A stretch of 64,000 nucleotides of DNA from Paratinospora sagittata (Eukaryota > Streptophyta > Magnoliopsida > Ranunculales > Menispermaceae). The notes under the pieces were generated by a model that saw nothing but the letters and a program-made list of their open reading frames with translations, made no database searches and was not told the DNA's origin. Every line of letters begins with the position of its first letter. Positions within the stretch are counted from its first letter, which is position 1. This document shows positions 26,301 to 41,615 of the stretch, piece by piece. The DNA is taken from positions 5,274,001 to 5,338,000 of the forward strand of contig CM069602.1 of assembly GCA_035771175.1 (NCBI GenBank), written 5' to 3'. A program made the position numbers and the translations under genes.

Positions 26301-29300
26301 TTTAAACATCAACTTAGCCCTTGATAGAGTAGAGTGGAGGAAACAAATTCATGTAGCCGACCCATGTAGATGGGGAAAGGCTTAGTTGAGTTGAGTATTC
26401 GAGAATCTTGTTGATCACTATTACAAGTTTAGATTCATTGGATGAATGGTAGTCTCTTAAATTTACTGTATTTGGCAACAATTTGTGGACAAGGACTTAA
26501 GCACGAAATCTTCATGAGTTTGTAATCACTGATAGGGGTGTGCACTAGTCATTCCTATTCAATTTTAGATCAAAATTCAACTTGGCCAATGTAATTGAGT
26601 GAAGAAAATCTTTCCTTGAAATTGATCCAACATAACAATATTTGAACATTGGATTGGGTCAGATGGGATTCAGTATGTGAATAACCCAACTTAGTGAGAG
26701 AAAGCCTCCTCCCCCTTCTATAAGAAGGGATCCCCCCTATACCTTTCAACCCTCCAGGGTCCAGACAAGCGCAGCCTGTGTCTCCCCTATGGTTGGTTGC
26801 CTAATTTTGTTTACAATATTAATGAATTGAAGCAATTCATCTAATATGATTGGAATTGAGTGATTTATCTTGATTATTGAAACAAAGATTTAGGATGCCA
26901 ATTCATATAATGCATTGAACTCCATCCAAGTGAACCTAATTGTCAAGTAACTGTCTCCAAGGTTAGCTCTTCCACAACTATTGAATCGTAAACTGGATCA
27001 AGAAACTAAGAGTACAAGATGGTAAAAGAAAATATTCAACTTATTCTGCACGGGTTATTGCAAAACTAGAAAACAAAAATTAGAGTTTTGTTACTTGTTT
27101 GGTGTATACTAACCGGTGTTTTTCTACATTTAAACATAAATCTCTTAGCTTCAAATTTGGCCTTTTTATTTTTATTTTTATTTATTTTTATTGAAGTTCT
27201 CCACTTTGATGGGAACTTTCTGATTTATATACGAAGTTTAGGAAAAAATTTAATTTTCTGGTCTTTGATTAGTCTGAAGAAAAAAAAAAAACTTGATTTT
27301 TGAGTTATACGTGTGGTGTACTCCAGCCCCTTTGTTTTGTTGGATAGTTTGTTTTTGAATTGTATTGTCTCTACAAAACTCTCTTTTCTTATTTTTAGTG
27401 GACTATGAATTTCTTAAAACTAATGTTCACCTCATTGCAATTTTCTCTGAACAGGTTCGTGCATATGCTGTAAGTGTTCTTGAAAGAGCTGAAGATGAAG
27501 AGCTCCAGTGTTACTTACTTCAGCTAGTGCAAGCTCTTCGGTTTGAGCGGTCAGACAAGTCTCGCCTCTCTCATTTTCTTGTGGAACGATGTATGTGCAT
27601 TTCTGCTTGTAAAATATACTTCGGCATGAGCTCAAGTGCAAAATGTTTACCAATAATTCTACAGCTTCTTTGTATTTTAAATAACATTTTTTTGAAATTT
27701 GACAGCACTTCACAACATTGAATTGGCTAGCTTTCTTCGCTGGTACGTGGCTGTGGAACTTCATGATCCTGCATATGCAAAGCGCTTTTACTGCACCTAT
27801 GAAATTCTGGAGGACAATATGATGAAAGTATGAGGTCTTTTCCTTCCGTTTACTCATTTTTCCCTGGTTGCTTTTGTATTGCAAATATTTATTTACAGGA
27901 ATGATAAGATTTTGGCCAGATCAAGGTTAAAAGGAAGACTTTTGCCTCAGTGGTGAAAATTGAAAACTCTTTCTAGTTTTAAATTTTGTTTGACTTGGTT
28001 CTTTTATTGCAAAAATAGAACAGTTGATAGAATTCTGAAAGTTGCATGTTCTAAACCTACTGTTTAGTCCCTTTCCTGGTACTAGATAAAAAGCATATTT
28101 TTATCAGGTATGAAATCCATGCATGAAGACTATGAGATTTGTTTAAAAGAAACAAACTATGAGATTTGTACTCTTGAGTTATTGCCATGCCTATTTTTAC
28201 CTAAAGAACCAGTGTCGTCCACTTTTCATTTTCTCATTTTTTTTTTCATTTATTTGTGATTGATAGAGAACTGTGGTTCTTCATGTCTTGGGGGATATAA
28301 AGTCAAACTTAAGTAGAATATCCAACTCCAAAATTTTAGAATATCCAACATTCTAATTATTTCTTGAAATTAAGTGGTGACATTTACTTTATTGTCAGTT
28401 GGCATCTGGTGTTAATGGAGATGAAGATGGATTCAAACTGTGGCAAAGTTTGGTTCGCCAGACAGAACTGACTGCTCAGCTATGTTCCATAACAAGGGAT
28501 GTAAGAAATGTCCGAGGTGGAACCCAAAAGAAAATTGAAAAGCTAAGACAGCTGCTTTGTGGTCTTCTTAGTGAGCTTACCTACTTTGAAGAGGTAGTTT
28601 TTCTAGCTCCTTGTCCGTGCATCTTGCAGTTTTCAATTTTTCTATTGTTGTTTGATGCATTCTTCTTGCATTTCTAGCCAATACGATCACCACTGGCACC
28701 TGGTGTCCTCATCACAGGGATTGTGCCATCAGAGTCATCAATATTTAAGAGTGCTTTGCATCCTTTGCGTCTTACATTCAGGACAGCAGATGGTGGAAGT
28801 TGCAAAATCATATTTAAGAAAGGGGATGACATTCGTCAAGATCAATTGGTAATTGCAAAGTTTTACTATTGCTTTTCCGCTGCATCTATCATCTACCTGT
28901 TTGATGCTGGAATGTCATTTGTTGACTATGATATCACTTTTCCATTAATTTATGGTTCTTTTAGGTAATTCAAATGGTTTCTCTCATGGATCGGTTGCTT
29001 AAATTGGAGAATCTTGACTTGCACTTGACTCCATATAGAGTACTAGCAACTGGACAAGACGAAGGAATGCTGGAATTCATACCATCTAGTTCTTTAGCAC
29101 AGGTAAAGAAGTTCTTTTGTGCTGTGCCAGCTGGGAATAATGTATTAAATAGGCAGCTCATGGTCCCACGCTCATAAGTTTTTGAGTTTACTATGAATAA
29201 TAAAACTTAAACTTTACCTCTGTTTTAATTAATAATAGTTAATAGTTTTCAGACTCAGCTAATATCATACACAAATTTGACATTGGATCCTGACTAGAAT

Positions 29301-31905
29301 TATTTTCATCTTTCCCATATTGAAACTCAAAAATTCAAATTAACAACTACCCATGCGTGTTAACCCGTAGCTAATCGTAGTAATGTAGCAGCTAGTTGTA
29401 TTTTCTTTGCATTTCAATTTGTAAAAGTTTTCCCTATGCTTCAATTTATTTTGTGTTTGATTGTGTTTCATGCAGTGGCTAATGCATTTTGCGCTTTTTA
29501 TCTTTCCAGATTCTATCAGAGCATCGTAGTATTATAAGCTACTTGCAGAAGTTTCACCCTGATGAAAATGGACCATTTGGGATAACAGCAACTTGTCTTG
29601 AAACATTTATAAAAAGCTGTGCTGGTTACTCAGTTATCACATATATATTGGGGATAGGCGACAGGTAATGGCCATAGATGCACCTAGATTTTGGAATTCT
29701 GCATAATTTTTTATGTTTAAGTTAGCTGTATGAATTTCAGAAATACTTTGATTTAACCTTCTAATCCCAGAAGAGAAGAAGGGAAATGAAAAGAAAGAAA
29801 AGAATGGGAATGAGAAATGCACTTTTGCTAGTATCAAATGTAGAATGAGCTGCAACTTGAAGCTTGGTCATCATAGTTGAACCAAGCTGATTGGAATATT
29901 GATCAGTTGTTTGAGAACTTCCAAAGCCTTAAAGTTTGATCTGGTTGGGTATTTCTAAGCTCACATGTTTTTATTGAAAATGTTATCCAAAACTAACCTT
30001 CTGCACTACTGATTTATTTTATTTTATTTTATTTATTTATATTTTGCCTTCATTTGTATTAGAGGTGAAGAATTAGTATTGCAAAGAGACCCAAGAGATT
30101 TTTCTAGAGCATAAAGAACATGGTTATTAGAATCTTGATTTGAATCAATTAATCCTATGATTATCAGAAGAAAAAGATTCAAATCTTCTACTTCAAGCCT
30201 TTTTTTTTCTTATTTAATCAATGAATCCTAAGAGAAATGATTGAATGTAGAAAGATGAACCTAATGTTGTGTAGGATAAAATAACTGAGTGTAAAAAAAC
30301 AGTAGCAAAAAAGATTCAAAGAGAGTTCATTGGGAAGATTTTGAAGCATTTTTCTTGCATATCATTCATCATTCATGAACTAATGTATGTAATAAATTTG
30401 AGATCCTATGAAATATGACTGGAGAGGAAGAAGTTGTTTCATTGACTGATTTATTTGAATTCAGTCAATTACTTTGTTTGATATATATATGTGATGCATG
30501 TGAATGTCTTGTCATTTGAGTGTATCCTGGCATCTTGAGCTACTAGAGCCAATTTTAACTGTCATAGTAACTCTGTTTTTAATCATTTTTTAAATGATTG
30601 ATTAAGAGTAATTGTTTTATGCACATGGACCCCAAGTAATTGAGACAAGGATTTATGTCGATACGATGAATTACCAAATGCTGTGCTTGGACATGTGGAT
30701 ATTTCCTAATCTTTCATACATGCTCTATCAAAAAGACGTTAATTGAATCTAACTTTTTCTCATGCAAAGTTTGTGTTTTTACTTTCTTGTTTTGAATATT
30801 TAAAGAAATTGATCTTCTTGGCATGTAGACATCTGGACAATCTTCTCCTGAGGGATGATGGACGTCTCTTTCATGTCGATTTCGGTTTTATCCTGGGCCG
30901 AGATCCCAAGCCGTTTCCACCACCAATGAAACTTTGCAAAGAAATGGTTGAGGCCATGGGTGGAGCAGAAAGGTACCTACTGCTACTTATTTTTCTGTTG
31001 TTTTCTTTGATCGATCTTGAGACATTTTCAATGATAATACATTTACTGAGAATATACAGCTTATTCTCGTGCACCATATTTGTCTGATCCAATTACGAAT
31101 GCTAGTTGCAATTTGTTCAATCAGTGGGGACCTCTTGGATAGGCTCTGGTCCTCTCATAATCTGACTCAATTTCAAATAGCCAGCCATGTATCTGATCTT
31201 CGCTGGCCTCTGAATCTGCTTCCTCCACTCCGCTCTATCAAGGACTAAACGTCTTAACCCTTCGCTTAGTTTGATTTAGTAGATTCATGTTATAGTTGAT
31301 CTGACAAAGTTTTATGCTGGATGTCAACTACCGAACACAACCCTCCTCTTTTATTCAGCCTTGGGATCAGCTGTGTTTAAAGCCATGTATATATACTCAG
31401 CACAGGCAGAGTTAAATTCAGCACATTTATATCATGTTCTTTCCAGCATCCTGTATAATTGTGTTGTTACTTGTTATTCTGTTTGCATGCATGAATTGGC
31501 AACTTTTTGGTGATCAATGAATTCTTTTTCTTGCAGCCAATATTATACTAGGTTTAAATCCTACTGTTGTGAAGCATACAATATTCTTCGGAAGTCTAGC
31601 AACTTAATCCTGAATCTGTTCCATTTGATGGCTGGTTCCAATATTCCTGACATTGCCTCTGACCCTGAGAAGGGCATACTGAAGGTTATTTCTCCTGCCT
31701 TTATTCTTAGACCTCTTTGAATAACTCTTGTTGCTTATTACGCTCACTGGGTGTTGACGCTTCTTAGCTTCAAGAGAAGTTCCGGTTGGACTTGGACGAC
31801 GAGGACTCCATACATTTCTTCCAGGATCTCATCAATGAAAGTGTTAGTGCATTGTTCCCTCAAATGGTTGAGACAATACACCGGTGGGCTCAGTACTGGC
31901 GATGA
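20400..31905 (+). CDS. VPS34: Phosphatidylinositol 3-kinase VPS34 (class III PI3K)
   Basis: Makes phosphatidylinositol 3-phosphate on endosomal and pre-autophagosomal membranes; works with VPS15 and ATG6/Beclin in vacuolar sorting and autophagy. Seventeen exons: 20400-20511, 20849-20945, 21076-21172, 21401-21559, 21663-21872, 22598-22776, 23170-23317, 24256-24351, 27455-27590, 27706-27827, 28399-28593, 28678-28848, 28965-29102, 29510-29664, 30829-30972, 31537-31684 and 31768-31905. They sum to 2445 nt (814 residues), the usual size of plant Vps34, with every junction in frame. Domains: C2 at about residues 15-170; helical PIK domain about 290-470 ([27 protein letters not shown]); kinase about 520-814 with [14 protein letters not shown], catalytic [18 protein letters not shown] and the C-terminal membrane-binding helix [11 protein letters not shown]. 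Intron 8 (3.1 kb) holds transposon debris. The three-codon ATA/AAT run before the ATG belongs to the leader. Confidence 0.98.
25210..25606. mobile_element. hAT-type MITE rich in GGTTCGGTT motifs, in VPS34 intron 8
   Basis: The left end GGGGTGTCAATGGTTTGG and the right end read in reverse (AGGGGTGTAACCGGTTCGG) form imperfect terminal inverted repeats. The interior has many CCGAACC / GGTTCGG copies in both directions and an AT-rich middle, so it can fold on itself. This GGGGTGTAACCGGTTCGG architecture is common in non-autonomous plant hAT elements. The target duplication was not resolved. Confidence 0.65.
25757..26400 (+). mobile_element. RTE-clade LINE fragment (reverse transcriptase C-terminus), decayed
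   Basis: Conceptual translation in shifting frames gives the typical end of a plant RTE polyprotein: [38 protein letters not shown], then [12 protein letters not shown] and [11 protein letters not shown], and finally [17 protein letters not shown]. Frameshifts, stops and an unrelated insert near 25950-26080 show it is dead. It sits in sense orientation in the 3.1-kb intron 8 of VPS34. Confidence 0.8.
31180..31395 (+). repeat. RTE-type LINE 3' tail fragment in VPS34 intron 15
   Basis: Second copy of the repeat at 11771-11980, here with TGCTGGATGTCAACTACC and ACCCTCCTCTTTTATTC blocks typical of the 3' region of plant RTE LINEs, ending in a TATA-rich tract at about 31388. The copies are diverged from each other, so neither is recent. 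Confidence 0.55.
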
Positions 31906-33754
31906 TCCCCAAATCTCTTTGAAATGACACAAATGTTGTGCATCTGGCTGGTAAGGAAATCATTTCTTAGGTTTCATATTTTCAATTAACTGTTTCCTTC
32001 AGAATTTTTGTCAAGTGTACTTCAAAACCTGCTCTTCGGAGAAATGGGGTATCTCTTAGTAGTCCATGAAATTTGTTTCTCACGATTCATGGATACTGAT
32101 GGATATAGTGCATGAAGACAGTTAAATAAATACATGTGGTGCACATGGCCTGGAGCCTGTTCCTATTATGGGCATGAGTTGGTGATCTCCTGGTTGAAAA
32201 ATCAACCTGACTGGCTCAATGCAGCCATCTGTATAAAATGTTAGTCTCTTCACATTCTCGTCACTTTCTAGAATTGGTTGATATTCATATAGTGTATATA
32301 CTTGATCTTCTTGAAACATTTGGTTTCGTTTTTCCTATAAGATGTCACTTCCTTTCAGACAGGAAGGCGTAGGAACCTGCATCCAATAGAAATCCCACTA
32401 AGACTTCCAGGGCCCAAAATTCCCTACACATTGGATAATCTACCTTCTTCTTCCTAGAAGATCAGTGAACCCATTGATATAGATCCTTGCTCCTGCACAC
32501 TTGCACCAAAATAAAGCAGAATAGAGAAAAAAAAAAAAAAAAAGTGTTTTAAGTTTAGTTGTTAGTAAGCTTTTCTGTAGTTTCTATGTTCAATGGACTG
32601 CTTTTGTATTAACTGTGTAAATTTTCTCTCCTCTCTCTTTGTTATGAGCAGCTACCAATTTCTGTTGGAGAACTGAGGGCATCTTCTCTTGGAGCATAAT
32701 TGTAATTTATATGTATATAACTTGTATCATTTTGTAACTTTAGGAACTAGTTTGGATCTAGGTTAACATATTATATTCTGTATTGTGAAATAATTCCAGT
32801 TAGTGCAAAGACACAAGGGATTCTCAATTCCTCATTTTCTCTCTGATCTTTTCTAGTTTGAGATTCAATCCTTTTATAATAGTACAATTAACACGGCCAT
32901 GGTTGATATTCTTGAATCAATGTCAAAAATATTTCAAGTATATATATGCAATTTAAGATTTCTTTCTAGAATAACCAATTAATAAATTTCTCAATCATGT
33001 CCATCTGTACATTATGGTCCCTTAATTTTAGAAAAAATCTAACTGAAATAAATCTTATTACAATGTCAAAATTTTAAAACTGTTTTATCCTTTTTAACTT
33101 AAAACTTATTTAAATAAAAAATAAGATAAAGGCACTTCTCAAGTAATTTCAAAATTTTGACAAAACTTTTATAAAACTTATAGTAAAAAAAAAAATTGAA
33201 ATATTAGTACTGCAAATAATATAAACTCAAATGTAATTATTATTAAATAATTATTTAAATAATACTAGTGAACGGGCACATGTATTACATGTGTTTGAAG
33301 TAATTAAATATTTCAATAAGTTTTAAAATTTTTATCAAATATTTTATTTTATTTTTTTTCTTTTCCTTCATAAACCCGAGCTTGGGATTGACCTAGAAAG
33401 TAAAAAAGATTACATTGGCTTTTTTTGTTTGCAAATAATGAAAAAAAAAAGGAAGAACGAAAGAGAAATATGAAAGTATTAACAGTGCTTCTTTTTACTT
33501 CACTTTTTTTTTTCTGTGACATTTCCTCTACATTTTTTTATTTTTATTTTTTTGTTAAAAAAAAGATGAATGCCATTTTTTTTTTTACTTTCCATGTATT
33601 AATTATCTTATTGTGATTTTGTTTAATTTCTCTTTTACATAGTACTAGATCCTCTTTGAAAATTAAGTAGTGGGAACTTTTTGTATTAAATTGAAAGGAA
33701 ATGCGAAAGTTTATCAATATTGAACAACAAAAGAAAAGAAATGAAGGAGATGTC
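31906..33754. other. VPS34 3' flank and AT-rich intergenic DNA
   Basis: Contains the probable VPS34 3'UTR and candidate AATAAA-type signals near 32509. The rest is AT-rich with poly-T stretches around 33340-33600. No gene recognised; the frames at 32122-32319 and 33425-33616 are low-complexity or lack context. A phrase near 33265-33300 (ACTAGTGAACGGGCAC then ATGTATTACATGTGT) resembles ends of dispersed plant repeats, but I could not define an element. Confidence 0.5.
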
Positions 33755-34808
33755 TAAGAATTGAATAAACTTGGGAGGCTTGCATTGATTCATTCGGTTC
33801 ACTCTGCCAACCCATTATATTATTTGTCCTTGTTTCAAATAAAGAAGAACATGGCAATGCGTCTAGAAAGGATGATGAAATCATTCTTATGGAGTGGGAA
33901 GGAGAGGGATGGATATAGGAGTCTTGTCAAATGGAATTTGGTTCAGAGACTAGTGGAAAAAGGGGGACTTGGAATTGGCAATCTGGTTGCTAGGAACAAC
34001 GCTTTATACGCAAAATGGATTTGGAGATTGTTGCATGATCAAGATTCGGTATGGGCAAGGGTGATCTCTAGTAAGTACGGGAGGTTTTTAGCGGCAGATG
34101 TTGATGGATGTTCGAGGAAAGCTAAAAGAGTTGCTCACAGGTGGCCTTGGAAGTTCATTGTCTCTCTTGCGCCCATGATTCTTGAAAGTTGTAGGCCTAA
34201 GGTTGGAGACGGCAATACATTTCGTTTTTGGAAAGATATTTGGGTGGTAGCCGACCCTCGGCTATATCTTTTTCATGTCTATATAGAATCTCCTCCGAAC
34301 ACAATTGTCTTATTGCTTCTTTTTTTGAACAGGATCCTAACTCTCACATCATGTCACGAAACTTACATCTTGTTAGAGATTTATCTATTAGAAGGCAAGA
34401 AGAGCATTCTGAACTACTTAGTGACCTTGAGAATATTACAATTTCTAATTGTCCTGATAAATTTGTTTGGCAACGAGAACCCTCGGGTCAATTCTCTTGT
34501 TTGTCCTTTTTTGAAACTTTTACGGATTCTTCATCTTTTAACACTTTCCTTTTGGTTGAATATACTTGAAGGTTAAGGCTCCATCCAAAGTTAAAATTTT
34601 TGGATGGCTGGTAGCTCATAAGAAGATTAATACACACGACCTACTTTAAAGAAGGCTGCCCCATTTATCTATTTCTTCTAATTGGTGTTCACTGTGTCAT
34701 CAGGATGAGTAGATCATTTGTTTTTTCTTATGTGCTGTTGTTTAAGGATATGGTGGGATTGGCAGGACTTTTATTAAATAAAACTTTTGTTTATGCTAAA
34801 AAAAAAAA
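33755..34808 (+). mobile_element. L1-type LINE remnant (end of reverse transcriptase plus zf-RVT)
   Basis: The 271-residue open frame at 33761-34576 matches the region after the reverse transcriptase core of plant L1-like LINEs: GRLALIHSVHSANPLYYLSL, LERMMKSFLWSGK, LVKWNLVQRLVEKGGLGIGNL and ALYAKWIWRLLHDQDSVWA. A frameshifted zf-RVT section follows (VKAPSKVKIFGWLVAHK, then a degraded Cys/His cluster near 34680-34720), ending in a short poly-A at about 34799-34808. The 5' truncation, stops and frameshifts mark it as dead. Target duplication not resolved. Confidence 0.82.
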
Positions 34809-36034
34809 TGACCAAAATTGAAGAGTGAGTTTTTTTTGTTATGTGATATTTTAAGGGCATATTGGGGAAACGTAGAGGTGGGAAGATGAACTCGGGTTGT
34901 TTGACGAGGGAAATAAGATATAATTATTTTTATTAAATTTGATAAAATATGATTAAAAATAAAATATTAAGTGTTTGGTGCACTATACAATAAAATTAAA
35001 AATAAAATTATATGTTTGACATGTTTGAAATTAAAATTAAAAATAATATTTTTTTTAAACTTATTTTTTTTCTAAATTACATTAAGCAAAAACAAAAAAA
35101 AATTATTTTACAATTTGTAAAACCAGCAAGATTTACAGGTATTATTATTATTATTATTTAAAAAAAAAAAAGAGAAAGAAGAAAGATTAAGGAAGAAGAG
35201 GGGGAATAATCCTGACATTTTGGTCGAAAATAAAAGATGAATTATTTTTAATTCTATATAGTTAGTAGCCAAACATGGTGTAGATGGTTTCAGACCCGTA
35301 GACATCGGTTGCATTGGGGAACCGTAGTTGCCGTTAAGGAAGCAGAAGAAGGGGTGAGAGATATCTCCGCTCTTCATCTCTACTTCTCCATCATCTCTTC
35401 CCTTCCCTTTTCAATTAAATAATTAAACCTTGCAATCGACTGAGATCTCTCTTTCTCCTGCTTTCTTTCTTTCTTCATTCGATATCTTAATAGTTCCCTC
35501 ACCTTCCATCTTTTCTTCCTCGCCATTTGCTTCACTGGAAGTCATTGAGATGATAACAACAAAAGAAGAGTGAGAGAATGAAGAAACAAGAAAAATCTTC
35601 AAATCTTACCGACAGTTATAGCCATTCCACCCATCTAGAAGAATGCAAGCAACAGTTTTGGTAACTAAAAACAGCACACAGTTTTGGTAACTGAAGGGTA
35701 TGTTTACATTTGGTTTAAATTGGGAGGTGGGGGAATATTTACCTGACAGTTCATAAATAATGGGTAATCTTGGCATTTTAACAAAAAACAGCGCACCGTC
35801 GTCGCTAAAGAAGTTTTCTCATTTTAAACAAAAAAAAAAATGAACAACGTGGCATTCATGGCGTGGAAGCAAGGCGCGTAAGGGTCAGCCTAAGGGTATT
35901 TCCGTCCTTTAATATGCACGATAGAATTAGAATCTAAAGTGGTAAATTTAACGCGCACACCTCCTCTGCTTCTCTCTCTCCTTTTCGCTCTCTCTCTCTC
36001 TCTTCGTTCGATCTCTTCTCGCGCATTTCGTCAG
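34809..36034. other. Intergenic DNA and ARF1 promoter / first untranslated exon
   Basis: AT-rich sequence with an ATT run near 35141-35158, then the ARF1 upstream region. From about 35950 there is a CT-rich leader (CTCTCTCTCTCTC around 35988-36003) that ends at a splice donor after 36034. No other gene recognised. Confidence 0.55.
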
Positions 36035-36758
36035 GTAAATCCGCTCCTCAAACTGCCTAATCTTTAAAATTCTTTGTTCCTCGAATTCGATTACCTTTTA
36101 ATTTTTAACGCGTGGATCTCTGAGACAAACTCGATCGATACTGTGTGAGCCGTTTGTGTTGGTGATTCACTCGAAAGATCCGACTGATTTGTAGGTTTGT
36201 AATTCGTTTCTCGTAGTCGGATTAGGGATCTTGCCTGCGGGAACTAGTTTTCCTTGTACTGTATCTATTTGATCGGTTGTCTCTTTTATGATGGAATAAG
36301 GACCGATTATTGAATCTATGGATCTATTGGTGTTCGGTTCATTTGTGTGGTTTACTGTAGGCTTTGTTGATGATGTTGCTTTTATTGTTAGATCTGTTTG
36401 ATGTGATCACATCTCTGCAGTAAATTGTGTTTTTTTTTTCTTTTTTTTTTAAATAATGTCCTCGAGCGTCCTTTGATTGGCTTTTTTCTTCTTATGATAG
36501 GTTTGATCTTGTTTCGTAAACCAATTCAATAATTACAATACAGTGGTCAGCAGTAGAATTTCTATTTGTCTCAAATTTCTAGAATAAGGTTTTGGTCAGC
36601 GTGTTGTTTTGCTGTTCTTGTTGTTGTCTGGTATTCTTGTAGTGGTAATGCTATGAATTTGTTTTGGTGGGCCTATTAATGTTTCTTCAAATGTCAATTG
36701 ATTGATTTTTAGTTTTTGTGTTTTTTTTGGCTTGCAATATTTTTTGATGAATTTGTAG
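36035..36758 (+). other. ARF1 5'UTR intron
   Basis: The CT-rich leader ends in CGTCAG followed by GTAAAT (36035), and an acceptor ATTTGTAG at 36751-36758 lies 12 bp before the ATG at 36771. A leader intron of several hundred bases, T-rich throughout, is common in plant ARF and other constitutive genes and may aid expression. Position is inferred from splice sites only. Confidence 0.65.
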
Positions 36759-39393
<2,635 letters not shown>

Positions 39394-40182
39394 TGCAATT
39401 GATTCTTGTACCTCACAGATCGAAACAGTATTATATAGGCTTGTGGTTTCGGTTGGTTGCAATTATAGTGGTGATGTTTTTCACAAGAGAATTTTACCTT
39501 TCGGATCATTTTGATAGCAATTCTGTAATAGGTGGATTTATACAATATACAGTATATACTCTAGTGAGCATTAAACTGCTAGTGGTGTACTTGATATTTC
39601 CCAATATCTTAGCTAACTTGAAACTTACTATATGTTACTCTCTGTATACAATTGTTCCTTTTTGGATGTTTATACTCCACTGCACGCAGAACAGCTAAAT
39701 GATTCTACTAGTTTTCTAGTATCACAGCCGATGCCGTGGGAATGATTTTTCGCATGGCAGCTTATGCAGCAGAAAAAAACAAAAAGAGGAAAGGTTTTTT
39801 ATGGCCAGCTTTGGTTAAAAGTTTTGTTAAGCCTATGGAGTTTTATGAGATCTTATCATGCTGAGAATATTTATTATCTTTGACGAGATGAATTTATGTC
39901 ACTTTTGCTTATATTGTCAGTAACATCAGTGACGCGTGGGAAGTTGGAAGTCTTCCTACTTCCCAGAGCACTTTCTTTGTTTTAGACATTTGATTATTCT
40001 CTACCTTTTTCCATTTTTTTGTTTTTGTTTTTTTTTTTTTTTTTAAACGGTGGGGAAGGAGAAAGAATAAGAGAATAAAGTTTAATTCAACACACACTTC
40101 ACAGAAATTCTAGCCAGTTAGATCCACATACTAAGGAGCCTTTTTCTATTTCTAATATTATCCTTTATGCATATTAATAATC

Positions 40183-40920
40183 TTTTTTGAGCGGAAACAA
40201 AGGCTACTATGTATTAATAGAATCAAGAGGGAAATATAAGATCCCAGTAGCATCGGGGATGCTACAAAGAACACCAACCTGCCAAACAAATATGGAAAAC
40301 TAAATGCGCACAACGTGGATGACCCAATGTAACCACCCAAGCCCGGATGCAATCAGGACTGTGACCACAGAATGAAATACCCAATGTAATCATCCCTACA
40401 CCTGATACAGGCAGTTTGCCAATCTAGAACCCAATCTGACAAAGAAAGGCCTTGAACAAGGAAAGCTGCAAACACCCACGAACTGAAAGCTGCAAACACC
40501 CACGAACTGGCCATGCCATGAGCTTTATATCATTCTAAAGTTTGTCCAGCTCCCTAGCTCTATCATTAAACACTCTATTATTACATTCGAGCCAAAGCTG
40601 CCATAATGTGGCAAAGGAAGCAAGGCTAGCCACAACTTTGCCAGTGCTAGAGAGGATATGGAAGAATGTGAAGCTGTCAAACTGTCCTCCAAGTTCCTAA
40701 GAATCAAAAATTTTCCTCCCGAGAGATTAGACCACTTATCCCAAATCCGTCTCACAAGGGGACAACGAGTGAATATATGATCTGGGTTCTCTTCATCTTG
40801 TAAAGCACAAAATACAGTACTGCAGAGAAAGACGCATATTAGGAACTCTTTTCTGTAGCATGTCAAAGTGTTTATTCTCCTATGGGCTAGTAACCAACCA
40901 ACCAAACGACTATATTATTA
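40183..40920 (-). mobile_element. 5'-truncated L1-type LINE with perfect 20-bp target duplication
   Basis: The minus strand encodes a degraded zf-RVT domain (VGWLLAHRRINTLT, then CALQDEENPDHIFTRCPLV and RRIWDKWSNL) and the following tail. The 3' A-tail appears as TTTTTT at the left end. The 20-bp sequence CTTTATGCATATTAATAATC is present exactly at 40163-40182 and 40921-40940, the hallmark of target-primed reverse transcription. The copy is truncated at its 5' end and carries a 24-bp internal tandem duplication (40461-40508). Confidence 0.9.
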
Positions 40921-41373
40921 CTTTATGCATATTAATAATCAAATAATTTTTTCAATTAATTTAATTGATAATAGTCATGTCTTTTTCTGGTTACATGGTT
41001 GTTAAATGAATTTGTTTTCTCCAGTCATCTTGATTAGGAAATAAGGTAATATTTAAATTATAAGTAGTTATATTTTTTTATCATATTATTTTATTTATAT
41101 TTTTGTCCATAACTTAAAAATACTTATATCGTTCTTAATTAGGAAATAAAAAATATATCACAACAAAAAATTGCTAATTTAACTATAGAAATGTAAATAC
41201 ACATGCAATTACAAAAAAAAAAAAAAGAATTGCTTTCATTTCATGCCATGAATATGAATATGCATATTTTTGGTTTTTAGCACATGAAAACAAAAGCCCA
41301 TTCTTTATTATAATACAGAAAAAAAAAAACTTACAATCAATCAAATATACCTACTAGGGACCTCAAAAGAAAA

Positions 41374-41412
<39 letters not shown>

Positions 41413-41506
41413 AAAAAGATAATAATATAATAAATAAATAAAAATTATTGAACCGCCTCTACAACTAGGAGATAATAACCTTCTAAATTTGGAAGCGACT
41501 TCCGCC

Positions 41507-41514
41507 TATAAAAG
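41507..41514 (+). promoter_or_regulatory. TATA box of the ISU gene
   Basis: TATAAAAG lies 109 bp upstream of the ATG at 41616, with a GC-containing leader in between. Placement and sequence fit a classical plant TATA box. Confidence 0.6.
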
Positions 41515-41615
41515 CAGATCTCGGTGCTACGCTACTCGTCTTCTTCGATCGTAATATCAGCGACACGCGAGAGGTGAAAAAGAAACGAGAGAAAAAACAA
41601 AAAGAGACTGGCAAG

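Larger units (their letters stand above)
39394..41615. other. Region between ARF1 and ISU
   Basis: ARF1 3'UTR and flank, a T/A tract near 40029-40044, the LINE copy 40183-40920 with its target duplications, AT-rich sequence with an AT run at 41383-41407, then the ISU promoter. No other gene seen. Confidence 0.6.

Noticed and set aside
33250..33660. Possible transposon bounded by ACTAGTGAACGGGC and a later TACTAG
   Set aside because: The ends are too short and the interior too low in complexity to support an element.
33761..34576. 271-codon open frame as a host gene
   Set aside because: Its sequence is the end of a LINE reverse transcriptase and it runs into a frameshifted zf-RVT segment and poly-A; annotated as a mobile element.
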